Assembly (NCBI RefSeq): GCF_018687715.1
Contig: NC_056753.1
Span: 27,591,445 to 27,655,444 of the forward strand
Length of the DNA: 64,000 bases
From: Carya illinoinensis
Taxonomy: Eukaryota; Streptophyta; Magnoliopsida; Fagales; Juglandaceae
Direction of reading: 5' to 3'
Within the stretch, counting starts at the first letter, position 1. Each line of letters begins with the position of its first letter. Shown in pieces: positions 23,590 to 35,454 of the stretch. Under the pieces are notes generated by a model that saw nothing but the letters and a program-made list of their open reading frames with translations, had not been told where the DNA came from and ran no database searches. Made by a program: the position numbers and the translations under genes.

Positions 23590-23903
23590 TGCCGGTAAGC
23601 CATGGGTTTTGCGATGATGTATATTTCATGGGAAAAAACATTCCTTCGCCGTTATAACTTTTAACCCACGAGGTACATAAATTTTTGTAAATTTTTTTTC
23701 CCATTAACACACAGTAGTGGGAAAAATAAATTTGTTCGTGATTAATATCCTATTACCACTACATTATTGTCACCAAAGGAATCTCATGGTAAAAAGGCTG
23801 GTTTTGTTCCCATGTTTTATTTTGATGACAATTAGCCACTATAATACACGATGTTCTGTCATGGAAAAAGAACCCATGGCAAAAGCCAGTATTTGTTGTA
23901 GTG
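23590..23903 (-). repeat. Right terminus and subterminal repeats of the CACTA element
   Basis: Copies of CCATGGG, TTTCATGGGAAAAA, TCATGGAAAAAGAACCCATG and CCCACGAGGTACATAAAT-type motifs lead to GCCAGTATTTGTTGTAGTG. The last 13 bases are the CACTA terminus on the minus strand. Flanking 23,904-23,906 (AGA) would be the 3-bp duplication; the other copy is outside the window. Confidence 0.85.
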
Positions 23904-24567
23904 AGAGCACTCTCATTGAAATAGTCAAATTCAAATAAAGTCACTCAAATGGTTTATAGGACAAGAAAATATGCTACATTGGATTAGGCAAATTCATATA
24001 ATAGTAATTTTGAACTACAGTAAATCCAAGCCTTCGATCATATTTGGATGTGCACTGTACCTCGACCAAAGTAATTGTTTACTATTTTTTCCATCTCTCT
24101 CCTCTCAATTTTTCCTCTTTCTACCGAAGTCTATTGCTTTTCCCCTTGAGTTATTTTTTTTTTTTTAATCTCTTCATTTCTGCTTCTTTGCTCTACCCTC
24201 ATGAAATCGACTTGTCCGATTGAACATCACCATTGCACCACGGCAACAACTTCATCTTGTCTTCATGACGCCACCGCACCACCCTATCCTCTCCCTCTCT
24301 AATCCCACATGTTCTCTTCCTATCCCAACTCGACCAAGTATCCGATCTCAATACAGGGGTTCTGATATTTCTTCTTCTAGGGTCTGTTATAGCATTTGTT
24401 TTTCTTTTTTTTATTATTATTGAATTTGAGTATAAAGTGAGAGTTCATGTACTTGTACAATATTTTATTAAGTACTTAGGTTATTGGTGCATGTTCAAGC
24501 ATTATGTGATTATTGGACCCTTGACTTTATTAATCTAACTCTTCTCATGTGCTTCATATTGTAATTT
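23904..24567. other. Non-coding interval between the CACTA end and the GAUT relic
   Basis: Contains a pyrimidine-rich stretch (24,080-24,200, 24,290-24,420) but no recognised gene segment. Confidence 0.4.
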
Positions 24568-24920
24568 AGGCAGGCGTTTGGGATCAAGCTTTCTTGGTAG
24601 GGTTGATGATTCAGGAGTAAATAACTTTTTCTTGAAACTGTAATTTTATATTAAATTGTTGATCATGAAGAAAAATCCAATTGCTCTTTTATACCTACAA
24701 TGCTTATTAACTTATGCGGGATTCTTGGTGTGGCGATGCTGCATGCTGCAGATCAGAGTACTAGTCAGAGACTTTTACAAGATTCTTAAACAAGTGAACA
24801 CAGAGGGAATCCCACATGGTCTAAAGCTGCCTGACTCATTTAGTCAAATTGTTTCTGAAATGAAGATCAGCCAGTAAGATGCAAGGACAATTGCTTTCAT
24901 GTTTAGGCCGACAATGTTAT
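24568..24920 (+). pseudogene. Galacturonosyltransferase GAUT13/14-like fragment
   Basis: Two exon pieces. After the acceptor-like gtaatttag (24,569) the reading is GRRLGSSFLGRVDDSG. After ctgcag (24,752) it is LVRDFYKILKQVNTEGIPHG and LKLPDSFSQIVSEMKISQ, then a stop where the family has Tyr, then DARTIAFMFRPTM. This matches the N-terminal stem region of plant GAUT13/14, Golgi enzymes of pectin (homogalacturonan) synthesis. The membrane anchor before it and the whole GT8 catalytic domain after it are missing, so this is a dead fragment. It lies 665 bp outside the CACTA terminus. Confidence 0.8.
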
Positions 24921-25204
24921 GTTGTGTACGTGTGACATACATAAAATGTGTCCAGATAATCTATTATTGATAGCTAGGGATTTAATGAAAAATGAAGTCT
25001 TCATGCATTGTTATTAGATAAAAAATAATAATATTTTATTATTATATAGAGAGTATTTGGCTAATCCAATATGGGAATTGGTTTTGAATTAAATAGACAT
25101 AAGGCAAAACATGTGATATTAGCCTAATAATGACTTTGCTTTCCAATGAGAATCCTCTAGGCTCTATTGTTTGGCTAATCCAATGACTCTACCTAATTTG
25201 TTTT

Positions 25205-25405
25205 TACATATGAGATGAGTGGAGATAAGATGAGTTAAGATTAAAATTAAAATTAAAATTAAATATTATTATAATATATATTTTTAATATTATTTTTATT
25301 TTAAGATTTAAAAAAGTTAAATTTTTTATTTTATTTTGTATGAAAATTTTAAAAAATTATAATGATGAGATAAATTGAGATTAAATGAATTGAAATGATT
25401 TGTAA
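25205..25405 (+). mobile_element. MITE, GATGAGATGA family (copy 1)
   Basis: Starts with TGAGATGAGTGGAGATAAGATGAG and ends with AATGATGAGATAAATTGAGATTAAATG, with an AT-rich core containing AAGATTTAAAAAAGTTAAATT. The same core and ends recur at about 42,855, 48,376, 48,585 (inverted) and 62,212. No clear target duplication is seen. Confidence 0.6.
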
Positions 25406-25559
25406 AAACGGGTGAAGATATGACTATAGATTATAGCCTATCTCATGCCCTTTCCTGGTCGGGCTGGCAATAAATAACTCAAATAGGATTTATAAGGAAA
25501 AAAAAAAAAAAAAAAATCACGCACTCGGGCGTTACAATCAAGAAAATCCTTAATAGAAA

Positions 25560-26125
25560 AGTGAGCTACAAGCAGGAGGATGCGAGCGAGCGAGCGACAC
25601 TCTGTTGAGCTCTATTCTAGCTTTCATCTGCATTTCAGGGACAAGAAATTACAATACCTCATCCAAGGCTTCATGCTGCACATTCATTCATCATTGTCGT
25701 CCAAACGTCAACTTTATTTCTTCAGCTCATTCTGTCAAATACCCACAATAACTTTATTATAGCAAACTTCGAGTTCCAAACACGAATATTCCATTCATTC
25801 TTCCCAATATGAGAATGAGGCTGATCATCCCTGCCGTAATCCCAAATCCCACCATCACTACCCAAAAGAGGCAGCAAACTCAAAATCGTAAATCCATCGG
25901 GTTTCATCCCATCACTCCATAAACTTTACATTACTCACAATTTCCTTATCAAAACTGAGATTCCAGTAACAATTACTAGCATAGCCCCTATTATTTCATT
26001 CCAAGAACGTGAATTTCCTTCCAGCATCTCATCAAACAACTTGCGGGTCCACTACATTCGACCGCATTTACAGCAGGTATATGAATATCAACAAATTGGC
26101 AACAACCCTATCCGAAACAAACCCA
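25560..26125 (-). pseudogene. Pentatricopeptide-repeat (PPR) gene relic
   Basis: Minus-strand pieces in successive frames read VANLLIFIY, then LFDEMLEGNSRSWNEIIGA, then GMKPDGFTILSLLPLLGSDG with GIWDYGRDDQPHSHIGKNEW, then EALDE and EMQMKARIELNRVSL with HPPACS. These are the alternating LFDEM..RN..SWN.II, G..PD..T...LLP and EAL.LF.EMQ motifs of plant PLS-class PPR proteins, organellar RNA-binding factors. Stops and frameshifts lie between the pieces and no continuous frame over about 60 residues exists. It continues to about 25,560, where the sequence turns to a poly(A) run. Confidence 0.7.
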
Positions 26126-26868
26126 GTTGGTAAACTCCAATCTACCCAGATACTTTCACAAGTGTAGCGTGTGATACCCTTAGAGGATAAAAGTAGGTGG
26201 TATTTTGGATCCCATAGTATTTGGGGAGGAAAAGTTTTTGTTCTTTATAATATTTTAATAGAATTCTAATTATATTATTGAGTAGTATTTTTGAAGAATA
26301 AGCTATGTAGTTTGAGTCTTTCGACATTACAAATGATATCCAAGTAATATGAGATTCCAAACACTATCGACCTTATCCTGTTATCATATGGGACTATTAC
26401 GTAGATGACATCCCGTTGAATGAATCAAGAGCCTCATCATATACACGATTTTTCAAATACCCATTAATTAACAAGTTTCATAGCATCATAGGTATGCATT
26501 CTCACCCTCAACCGAGTAAAAATGAACTGGGCCCGATTTGGGCTTTCCACATATAGCCGCATACATTTGTTTGGTGGCGAGGAAAGGGCTCTGAGCCTCT
26601 GTCCCTCCCTGCCCGTATGAGAGGATGAGAGCGTGCCATTGCTGGCTGAGGCTTAGAGATTGGCGGACTATGGCAAACCGAAGAGAATGGAGGAGACTAG
26701 GAATTAGCTGGTGGCTACAGCAAGTGGTAGAAGCAATGTAAATGACTTGTGAGTGTAAAGCGTCTTGCTTCCTGAATGGGCTTTTAAGCTTGGCGTCAAC
26801 TACACCGAGATCGAGAGTGGGCCTTCACGTCTTGAGCTACGTAAATGGGAAGCTACCATAAAATTGGC
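26126..26868. other. Interval upstream of the PPR relic
   Basis: No coding segment recognised. About 26,520-26,860 is GC-richer and includes GGGCCCGATTTGGGCTT, resembling a site-II promoter block. It could be the decayed promoter and leader of the minus-strand PPR gene. About 26,130-26,400 may be an insertion. Confidence 0.35.
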
Positions 26869-27224
26869 GTAATTTATAAAATTTTATAGATTTATTTTAT
26901 AATAAAAATAATTTTATAATGTGACATATAATATTAAGTCACGTTAATTTATAATTTATTTTTATATAATATTTTTATGACTAAAGTATTTTCTTAATAC
27001 AAAATGTTTCCATGGCAATGAAGTGAAATTATTTTTTATCGCAAAATAGATTTAGGCTACACTTAAATAATGAGTCAATTTTAGATGATCTGTTGATAAT
27101 GATGAAATAATAATAAAAGAATATCAAATAATAGTGAATAGTAGTAAAAAGTAATAAAAATAGATAAATAATAATAATAATAAAATATTAAATAGTAGTC
27201 ACTACCCAAACACAACCTTAATGT
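26869..27224. repeat. AT-rich MITE-like repeats
   Basis: About 26,870-27,000 (GTAATTTATAAAATTTTATAG ... TTTATATAATATTTTTATG) resembles 49,190-49,345 and 63,540-63,715. About 27,051-27,224 has loose inverted ends TTAGGCTACACTTAAATAATG and TAGTCACTACCCAAACACAACC. Both look like decayed MITEs. Confidence 0.45.
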
Positions 27225-27882
27225 CTCAAACTAAATTATGTCAACATATAAATTTATTTTTTCAAAATGGTTACATATGTTCAAAATTTTTCAACGTTTC
27301 TTTTTCTAAATGTCACTTTCCATTACTATTACATCCTCTTTTTGATATTTTTTTAATTAAAAAAAAAATCTAAAGTTGACGAGTAATGTTATTTAATCAA
27401 ATCACAATAAGATGAGAATAAGATGATAGTATGATCAGTAAGAATGCATTATTAAAATTAAGAGGATTTAAATCCAAATCTTATAATCTGATATGTATTG
27501 GAATTGAAACCGAGCTAAATAATCACGATAATTTCTCATATTGTACTTTGTTATATAACTTTGTTGTGATGTGACTATGAAATCTCGAAAGTATTTTTCA
27601 TGTTGAAAGGACTTAGAATTCAGAAATTTAAATCAACTAGTATTAAAATATCAAGATATTAATTGAAGGACTTAATTACGATATGAAGTGTTAATAACTC
27701 ACAGGATCTAATTGATCTAATCTTGGCATGAGTTTAATGATTCGATATTGAACAATAAATAAGATGGTATTTGTTTATATTCATTTAGAAGACCAACTGA
27801 TCAAGACGTTTCACAAACAATAGTCGGTAAGGATATCTGAGAGCTCAATCTGACTTGAAAGCTCAATATATATTTATGTAAG
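27225..27882. other. Non-coding interval
   Basis: AT-rich; no feature recognised. Confidence 0.35.
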
Positions 27883-28050
27883 GGAAGTCTTACACCGAAT
27901 ACTTCCATTTAATTAATATGTAATTTATCATTTTTATTCTTTTATTTAAACACACATATATTTAAGCATTAAAATAGAAAAAAAAATAATAAATCATATA
28001 TTAAATAGGTAGAGATATGTGGCTTAAGATTTCATTATTATTTATATATA
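27883..28050. mobile_element. MITE, GGAAGTCTTACACC family
   Basis: Left end GGAAGTCTTACACCGAATAC with CTTCCATTTAATTAATATG. The right half returns in inverted form (ATATTAAATAGG, GCTTAAGATTTC). A sister copy is at about 35,570-35,715. Confidence 0.45.
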
Positions 28051-28261
28051 TATAAGAAGTTATTATTTTCTATCCCTCTTGCTTTTTTTTCTCTCTTTCT
28101 TTATTAATGTTCTCACAAGAATTTGTATTAATCACGCATGCCAACTTTATATGACATTAGTCATTTTCGTATAGCCCTTTCTACTCATCATTCTTACACT
28201 ATACACCATATTTTATTTTTTATTTTTTATTTTAATTTTTAATTTTTTTTATTACCAATAA

Positions 28262-28377
28262 ATTAAAGAAATTCTTCTACTCATTATCTATACACCACAT
28301 ATTTGATAAGAAAAAAAATCATATATAATATGTAATACAAAGATGATGTGTAGAATTTTCTTTGCTATAAATCATAA
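28262..28377. mobile_element. MITE, TTCTACTCATTATCTATACACC family
   Basis: Inverted ends AAATTCTTCTACTCATTATC and GATGATGTGTAGAATTTTCTTT around an AT-rich core containing ACATATTTGATAAGAAAA. Sister copies lie at about 39,840-39,930 and 54,480-54,600. Confidence 0.55.
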
Positions 28378-28427
28378 TTTTGTTAGAATTCCTATACACA
28401 AATGGACTACAAAATATAAACCAAATG

Positions 28428-28600
28428 AAGAGTTTTGCTACGTACAAACGAATCTACACACCGATTTACGTATCAATAATACTGCATTCATATTCAAAAT
28501 TTAAATTAGTACTATTTTTATTAAAATCTAACTTTCTGACCAATCACGTTGGATGGATACACGTATTGGTGCAGAAAATCACTCACAACCAGATTTTTCT
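28428..28600. mobile_element. Degenerate copy of the GAGTTTTGCTACGTACAAA MITE family
   Basis: Starts GAGTTTTGCTACGTACAAAC and continues ACACACCGATTTACGTATCAA, close to the right end (inverted) of the intact element at 48,833-49,002. The other end (ATACACGTATTGGTGCAG) is eroded. Confidence 0.45.
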
Positions 28601-29363
28601 TAATATATATCATATTTGAAGGAGACTCTTTCAATATCATCATTGCGACCCAACATCGCCACACTATGACAGATTGGAGAATTGTCCTCAGAATGGAAGG
28701 ACGTTACCATTGCTATCAATTCCTTCTCCTCATGGTCATGATGATGATGAGAGTTGTACTAGTTGTTAGTACACAACAATCATTTGGGGAAATAATTTTA
28801 AACCAAATGGTGCGCGGCATGTTGTGTTAAAGAAATTACCTTCATCAAAGGGCACCGATTACTTGATTCCTTTGGTACTGCTTTATATTATAAAACTTGT
28901 TTCCCTTTTGAGTCATGCTTCTACATCCATTTGGTTCTCAAAAAGTGTAAGCAGAAAAAGAAAGGAGCAAAATACTAGAAAATTGTTGAGAACTTACAAA
29001 ACTAAGCCCTTTTCTTTTCTTGTATTGATCTTTGTACCTTCCGGGAATCAACACAAAGCCCCTATGAATAATTGCAGCACGATACCACTGGCTGAAACAT
29101 GAAAGATATTTAAACCTCCCCAAGGGCTGGTTTAATAATTGGAGTACAACAACTAAAATAACCCTTTTCATGTTACGTGCCACACACGTGATGTTTTCGA
29201 CCACTTTATTGTCAAAATACATAGTAGTTTGCCCAGACTGCATCATGAAAAGCCCAGATGTTCTGCATATGTGCAGCAGTTTGAAGCCCCTATTTAAGAG
29301 CCTGATCACTTCAATGAAAAGGTAGTGATATAGTAAGCTAAGAAAACTGAGATTTGTCAAACT
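28600..29363. other. Region downstream of the MYB gene
   Basis: No conserved coding segment. It should include the 3' UTR and terminator of the minus-strand MYB gene, but no polyadenylation site could be fixed. Short ORFs here show no domain. Confidence 0.4.
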
Positions 29364-30629
29364 TTAACTGAAGGGAGTGACTAGATTATGCAAAGAAGCT
29401 CTGCTTGTCGCACTTGCTACAATATTGAAGTTGCCATGGACATCATCCATCCACAATCCATCCCATATTATATCCTCGTTTGAGGCCTCAGGAACAGGCA
29501 AGTTGCTATGGAGCAAGGAGGAAAGATAATTCTGCTCCTCGATGGTGTTTGGGAAAATGGTGGTCATCCCATGCTTCACCTGAGGTTGAGATGTTGCTCT
29601 ATGCTCGTTTTCATCGAGCAGGGCCATGATCCTTTCCATGTCCACTTGATTCATCTGCAACTGTTGTTGTTGTTGTTGTATTTGTTGACATTGTTGTTGT
29701 TGTTGTTGTTGCTGCTGCTGCTGATGAAATTGCTGCTTCCTTAGGAGTCGAGTTTTTGCCTTTTTAGAAGCATCAGAAGGGACTTTAGCTTTTTTCTTGA
29801 AATGGGTCCTCCAGTAATTTTTTATCTCATTGTCTGTTCTTCCTGGCAAGCTTCGAGCAATTGTTGACCACCTAAATTTTTGATTTAGTAGTAAAACTCT
29901 CAGCATCAAACTTTGTAAGCTCACTAATTTCAAGACCATGAAATCTTAGTTAGTTTAAAAAAAAATAAAAAAATAAAAAACTGACCTGTTCCCCCACCTA
30001 GCATGCAGCTCTAGAATTATGCTCTCTTCATGAGGGGTTATCTGCCCCCTCTTGAGGTCTGGCCTCAAATAATTAACCCATCTCAATCTACAGCTCTTCC
30101 CATTCCTTTTTAACCCTGTTCAGGCAAAAACAGAGAAATATGTCATCCCTAAATCCAAAAACGAGGAAATGGGCAACAATTAGACATCAGGATGACACCA
30201 ACAAAAAACCAAGAAGGAATGAAACTATAATCCGCCAACTCAAGAAAAGCATTAGCATGCAAGAGTAGCCACCATGAAAGGTAGAAAAGGAAGACTGTTC
30301 CTCTCATTGCACCGCAAGTCTGCTATAATTAAGCTGTTTAATGACCTTGAAAGAATTTTTGACAAACAAAATTCAGAGTCTCCAAAGTTCAGATCCCTCC
30401 CCCCATTTTCCCATTCCCATGCATTATGCAGTTAGATAGAATGATAATGTTATAATTTTAGCTATATCAATTGGGCTGAGTTGTTACCTACAATCCTAGC
30501 AACAGAGTTCCATCGTCCTTCACCATGCAGCCTGACATACTCAAAAAGCAATTTATCTTCCTCAGCAGTCCAAGGTCCCTTCCTCCAGCCCTCTTCTTCT
30601 ATTATACCCCAACCCAAATGGCCTGCCAT
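29364..30629 (-). CDS. R2R3-MYB transcription factor (MYB27/48/59-like)
   Basis: Three exons, 30,629-30,488, 30,115-29,986 and 29,871-29,364, join in frame (780 nt, 259 residues). Donors are gtaaca and gtcagt; acceptors are gaacag and atttag. The start is [20 protein letters not shown]; an in-frame upstream Met (30,656) adds nine residues and seems less likely. R2 spans about 16-65 ([40 protein letters not shown]), R3 about 66-118 ([40 protein letters not shown]). Exon junctions sit at conserved R2R3-MYB positions. After the DNA-binding domain come a basic stretch, a polyglutamine tract (about 135-165, interrupted CAA/CAG repeats), and an acidic tail with [17 protein letters not shown]. It is a nuclear DNA-binding regulator; its targets are unknown. 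The repeat resemblance points to the MYB27/48/59 type, but subgroup is not certain. Confidence 0.92.
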
Positions 30630-30730
30630 GACCACCCCAACTCTTGCAAAAAGCAAAAGCTCTGAATGACTTCTCAGGTGATTTTGGTCTGCAAAATTCT
30701 ATGGTACCTTGAGTTTGTGCTTGCAACATG

Positions 30731-30738
30731 TTTATATA
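30731..30738 (-). promoter_or_regulatory. TATA box of the MYB gene
   Basis: TATATAAA on the minus strand, about 100 bp before the chosen start codon, which leaves room for a 5' UTR of about 70 bases. It supports the start at 30,629. Confidence 0.6.
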
Positions 30739-30774
30739 TGCCCCTAAAGCCCCTTGCTTCATTTCATTAATCAA

Positions 30775-31831
30775 TTGGAAGTCCTTTTCAACTACTGTTT
30801 TAGGGTACGGATGATCTCAAGGAATCCCATCATCTACTAAAATTACCAAATTACCCCTACTTTTTCTTTGTTGTCATGGGCTTGGATTATAAAACTGAAT
30901 AGTTCGAAGTTATGAACAAATCCTCACTGTTTATGTGTGGTCCTGACTCTTGAGTAGTAATCCAAAGTTATCATAACAATCAAGCAGCTATAATGCTTTG
31001 ATCAAGCAGTTAGAAGTGGGCATATTGATGTCAATTATTTCGTGAATACAAGGTCATTTGAGGAATCTAAAGATCTGCTTGGGGATTGGGTGGAATAATC
31101 TGATCTGATAAGGATCCAAAATCAATAACATAGATTATATAGGTTAATGCTAAAGTGATATAAAAGAGAAATACGACTCTCATGGCCGAGGACACGTGTT
31201 AGTTGTCCTTATGCATCTAGACAACATTAAAATTAATAGCTGTTAGCATATACAAGCTAAGAGATGTGACATAAGCTACAAGCCTACAAGCATGCTGGGT
31301 GCAATTTAACTTAAAAAATAAGAAGACCAATGGGTTTTTACCATCTGTTGGGTTTGATTACTTATTAAGGAGAGCGATACAAGAAATCTCCATTAAATCT
31401 GAATAAATTGGAATCTGTTGGATGACATTTTGGGTATTGGGGTACTAAAATATTGAGGGTATTGCTGTCTTTGGCAGTTCACCATGTGACAGGTGGTGTT
31501 TTTGGGTAACAGTTCCGGAAATGAGAGACACTGTTTTTGCTGTCACAGGTGTATGGATTTTCCTTGCTGATCTTGAGATTGAGGAGCCACATACTTGCTC
31601 TCCCAGAAATCAATAAACATTATATTGTTAATCTATTGAACTGATTAGGGAATAAGACGGAGATAATGTGATGGAGATAATGTGATCAGCCAAGCAAACT
31701 CAGACTGAAAACTTGGTGCTTGATGGGTTCATGCTATAAGATGTACTCCATCAGATGATCAACATTAAAATTTTCAGGTTCTTGTGACTTGAAATAATAT
31801 GATGCCTTGATATATCTAAGCAACTTGAAAA
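30775..31831. other. MYB upstream region and intergenic DNA
   Basis: No gene seen. It probably includes the MYB promoter (minus strand). No other element can be named. Confidence 0.35.
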
Positions 31832-31999
31832 GGAGAAATGATATTTGCAGTTTTAGAGCGTTTAGTCTCCTTTTTTCATAGATAAATCTGAAGCCCATAA
31901 AAAAAATAATTTTTTTTAATTGTGATCCTCACTTTTCTTTTTCAAATAGAGTACACAGAGACTACACACTCCAGCTAGGACTATATATAGCATTACCCC
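31832..31999. mobile_element. Fold-back MITE, GTAATGCTATATATAGTC family
   Basis: Left end GGAGAAATGATATTTGCAG; the right end is the inverse of a GGGTAATGCTATATATAGTCC terminus. The inner arms (TTTAGTCTCCTTTTTT and AGTCTCTGTGTACTC, inverted) pair loosely. Relatives lie at 33,059, 44,372, 45,231 and about 45,740. Confidence 0.6.
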
Positions 32000-33058
32000 T
32001 TGAACAGCCATGTTTTTTATTTTAAATAGTAATTAATTAGGAAAAAACCCATAAAATCAGGAAGAGGTCTTCATTCTAGGACCATTTGTCCATTTCTCTA
32101 CGTATATAAACTTGCAAATGTTGTGTCATCTGAAAACCTACTTAATGTATATATTCTGATGAGTATTAGCATTATTTTCTTTTGGAACCGTAGATCTCCG
32201 ACCTTACTGCAAGGAAGATATGTGTGATGCTCTCAAGTCACTACTGCATGCATCATCTGGAAATCTCTCCAGTTATTATTATTAATTAGTGCTCTAGAGA
32301 CTACTCATGATCCGTGTTTAGTAGGGATTATCAAAAAAATCAAAACCCTATATAGGTAAATAAAATACTTGAACAAAACAAATCTGTCTAACAGCTAGCA
32401 TGTGTGTGCTTAAAGGCACACAAGCCATAAGATTTTCATATTCCTTGCTCCAACAACTTTATTTTGTTTTCTTATGTATGGGAGTCTTTTCAGGGTAGAT
32501 TTTGGATGGAGTTTGTGGGATTGTTGTGGAATCATTAATTCATTTCTCTTTTATTTTATATTAACTGCAATGGGATATTCTAATTGCTGTTTCTTGCCAC
32601 TGGTTTCTAGAAGCTCGATCAGTTCAGGACTTGGAAAATAAAGATATGTTTTCTTAACTTCTTAGATATTTATGTTGAGTCAGATTGTCACTTGGGTGAC
32701 CAGCCAATTGCTTTTGTTCTACTTTTTGTTGTTTATAGGGATGAAACTAGAAATTGTGCTAGAATTAGCATGATTTGCAGGATCTTAGTTATCGGATTAG
32801 ATCCACGTTTAAGATCTGTTTTAATAGAAAATGGTGAATTTTGATCCTTCTAACAAGATTAATAATCGATATGGAATCCATCAAAGTTTTTTGTTTCTAC
32901 TTTTAATTATTGATCGTACCCTGATTTATTTGAGTGAGGCTTGATCTAATTAATAACCTTATCTTTCCTCATTATATACGATTCAACAAAGATTTGGAGA
33001 ACTACTGGTGTGAATCAGTGTGTTTGTCTGTGTGTGTAGTATATGTACGATGGATCCG
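32000..33058. other. Non-coding interval
   Basis: AT-rich intergenic DNA; no gene, RNA or repeat boundary recognised. Confidence 0.35.
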
Positions 33059-33215
33059 AGTAATGCTATATATAGTCATGAATTGTGTAAACGTAACGCA
33101 TTCCTTTTAAAAAAGAGTGAGTTTATCATTTAAAAAGTAATATTTTCATATAAATCACATATTTACTTACTTTTTCAAAATGAGTGCAAATCTTTGCACA
33201 CTCTATAACTACCAA
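33059..33215. mobile_element. Fold-back MITE, GTAATGCTATATATAGTC family
   Basis: Starts AGTAATGCTATATATAGTCA. Inner inverted arms TTTTAAAAAAGAGTGAGTTT and TACTTTTTCAAAATGAGTGC, ending CACACTCTATAACTACC. Confidence 0.6.
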
Positions 33216-35454
33216 TATGATTTCTCTAATCAATATTGTATTATTCATTTTGTATGTTTATTTTTATTGCGCTCTCCATCTTAAGAGTAAGGGACCCAAA
33301 TCTATAGATGATATGATACCTATTTATTGGGCTTTTTGTATAGAGTTTGGTTTTGTTTTGCAGCAGCCCGATTTAATGACTCGACAAGAATTCGCTACGG
33401 TTTTTTGATATTTTTGAGACTTGCTTTTTGCTCTTAATCTGACCTGACCCGCTAATTAGAATTTACTATATATTATATTAAATTCTTGTATGGTCTCCCA
33501 TTAGGATTTTTCACATATATGCACTACTTATTTATGATGCAATCTCTATTCGACTATCATTTGAAATAAAATTTTCTATATAAACACGTTGCTGAACCAC
33601 ATAAATTTTGTATTCGTATGTGGTTGATTCTATATTTGTTATACTTTACTATTTTCTCTTATCATTCCTAACAATACCAACGAAGACTATACACTAAGCT
33701 GATCATCTAGGAAATCTATATATATGAGTCCGGGGGGGGGGGGGGGGGGGGGGGGGGTGTTGTCTCTACAACTTTTATATTAAATGTTTTCATCCTTGAT
33801 ATGTATACATTTTAAATATGTGTCATTTAAGTAATTGATTGATATATAAATAATAAAACCACTTAAAATGAATTATTAAAGTTAATCCTAATTCTTTGTA
33901 ACCAGTCACAAGGGTGAGATTATTGCTGAGCACAGCACTACGTTATACGATACGACAGAAACTACAACCTGGCATTTAAACAGCAAACTATAGAACTGAG
34001 ATATTGTTGAAGGTAGGTAAGCTGGATTTGGATTAGTGATCTCGTGATCATGCTTAATTTTCCTTTTGAACTGCAACTTTGACTCGAAATTTTTTCGGCG
34101 TTGACCATAGCTATCACGGCTGGCTAAAAGCATATGAAAATACCGTTCTCAGTCATTATAAAATATATATTTAAAAAAAAATATCCTGAATATAAATTTG
34201 ACTTTTTACGGTCAGCTTTCATTTTTACCGTACCTGTAACCTAGCTTTTTCCTTGATATATTTATAAAAATGATTATTTGAAATTGATTATATGTGACGA
34301 GAATGATTATTTATAATTAAAATAGATTTATTTTAATAAAAAATAATTATTTTTGTAGAAAATAACTACCTACAACTGAATAATGCTACAGAAAATTCGG
34401 GTTAATAATGCTTATTGTTGGGGACCTGATTTTGTTAGAAAATTGATTGTTGAGGTCCGGAGTGCAAAAGTTGACCATGGCACTCTCGATCGGAAATATA
34501 CCCATATCCATATCTAAATTCAAACTTGCATGCAGCATGCATTAAGACTGAACCACAAAGCCATGACTCCCCCTCCCCCCAAAAAAAGCGTCAGTTCTGC
34601 CCATTTTCACATCCACACTCACTCCACTTATCCATTTTTACAGTCACTAGACTCCACAAACTCCACTTATGGTGCGTGTAGGGTTACTGCTTATTTTAAG
34701 ACAAATGATTTTTATAAATTTTAAATAGACAAGTCTCCTCTGGCATCTGTGTAAAAAGTAGACTCCATATTGAAAAAGTGTGAAAAAAACTATTATTTTT
34801 TAGTGGGATTTATTTTTTTACAAATGACCTATACGGAACTTGTTTATTTCGTTTTTCAATGACGTTTTGATCTTTCTTAAGTTAGAAATTCTTTGTTGAT
34901 TGAAGAGAATGAGATTTCTTACAATTTTTAACCTAATTAATTTTTTTTTATAATATTAAAAGAGGTAAACACATGACCATATGGACATAACTATAGTAAA
35001 ATATGTTCGAGATTAATATAGATTCGAATATTATATTATATATTCAGTGGATTCGACATTCCATATATATCTCTCGATCTCTAAATTATACAAAGCTTTT
35101 GAACTTAGAAATTATAAAAAAAATCGTAATGCCGATTGAAGTAAGGTAATCGAGACTATTCAGATCAGAAACTGTAGAAGCTAGCAATTTAAGTGGTAAC
35201 CAAACTTGTTGTCGTCAACATGATAATCTTTCAATGCTTTGGCTGTAGGGCACTAGCGACCAATCAACCTAATCGATCGGCTTACTTTAACAAAGTATGA
35301 TATCAGGAGATCATAATTAATTTAATGCATTTGTGACCATAATGATCATTTTGACTCTTACTTAGCTGTGCACCAATGTGATCAGAGCTGGCCAGTTCAG
35401 ACTTATCTATCAACCTTTCTCTTCACCTTTGAATTTGTTGTAATCAACTTAATT
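33216..35454. other. Intergenic DNA with a long G run
   Basis: No coding segment recognised apart from short unsupported ORFs. It contains the poly(G) tract at 33,732-33,757 and AT-rich spacers. Confidence 0.35.
33732..33757 (+). repeat. Homopolymer run of 26 G
   Basis: Twenty-six consecutive G in an otherwise AT-rich context. Such runs are rare in plant DNA, can form G-quadruplexes, and are error-prone in sequencing, so the exact length is uncertain. Confidence 0.9.

Larger units (their letters stand above)
1..23903 (-). mobile_element. CACTA (En/Spm) DNA transposon, partial and degenerate
   Basis: The right end (23,891-23,903) reads on the minus strand as CACTACAACAAAT, the usual CACTA terminus, preceded by subterminal motifs such as CCCATGGCAAAAG. 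On the same strand lie a Tnp2-type transposase relic (12,604-16,259) and a TNP1-like relic (264-7,580), the gene order expected for plant En/Spm. The left terminus is not in the window, so the true length is unknown. Later insertions include a hAT (734-6,165) and a copia solo LTR (17,848-19,115), and a prohibitin gene fragment sits at 21,009-21,751. That all parts belong to one element is inferred from strand and order; two overlapping elements cannot be excluded. Confidence 0.65.

Noticed and set aside
33184..33408. 74-residue ORF
   Set aside because: Overlaps a MITE end and matches no family I recognise.
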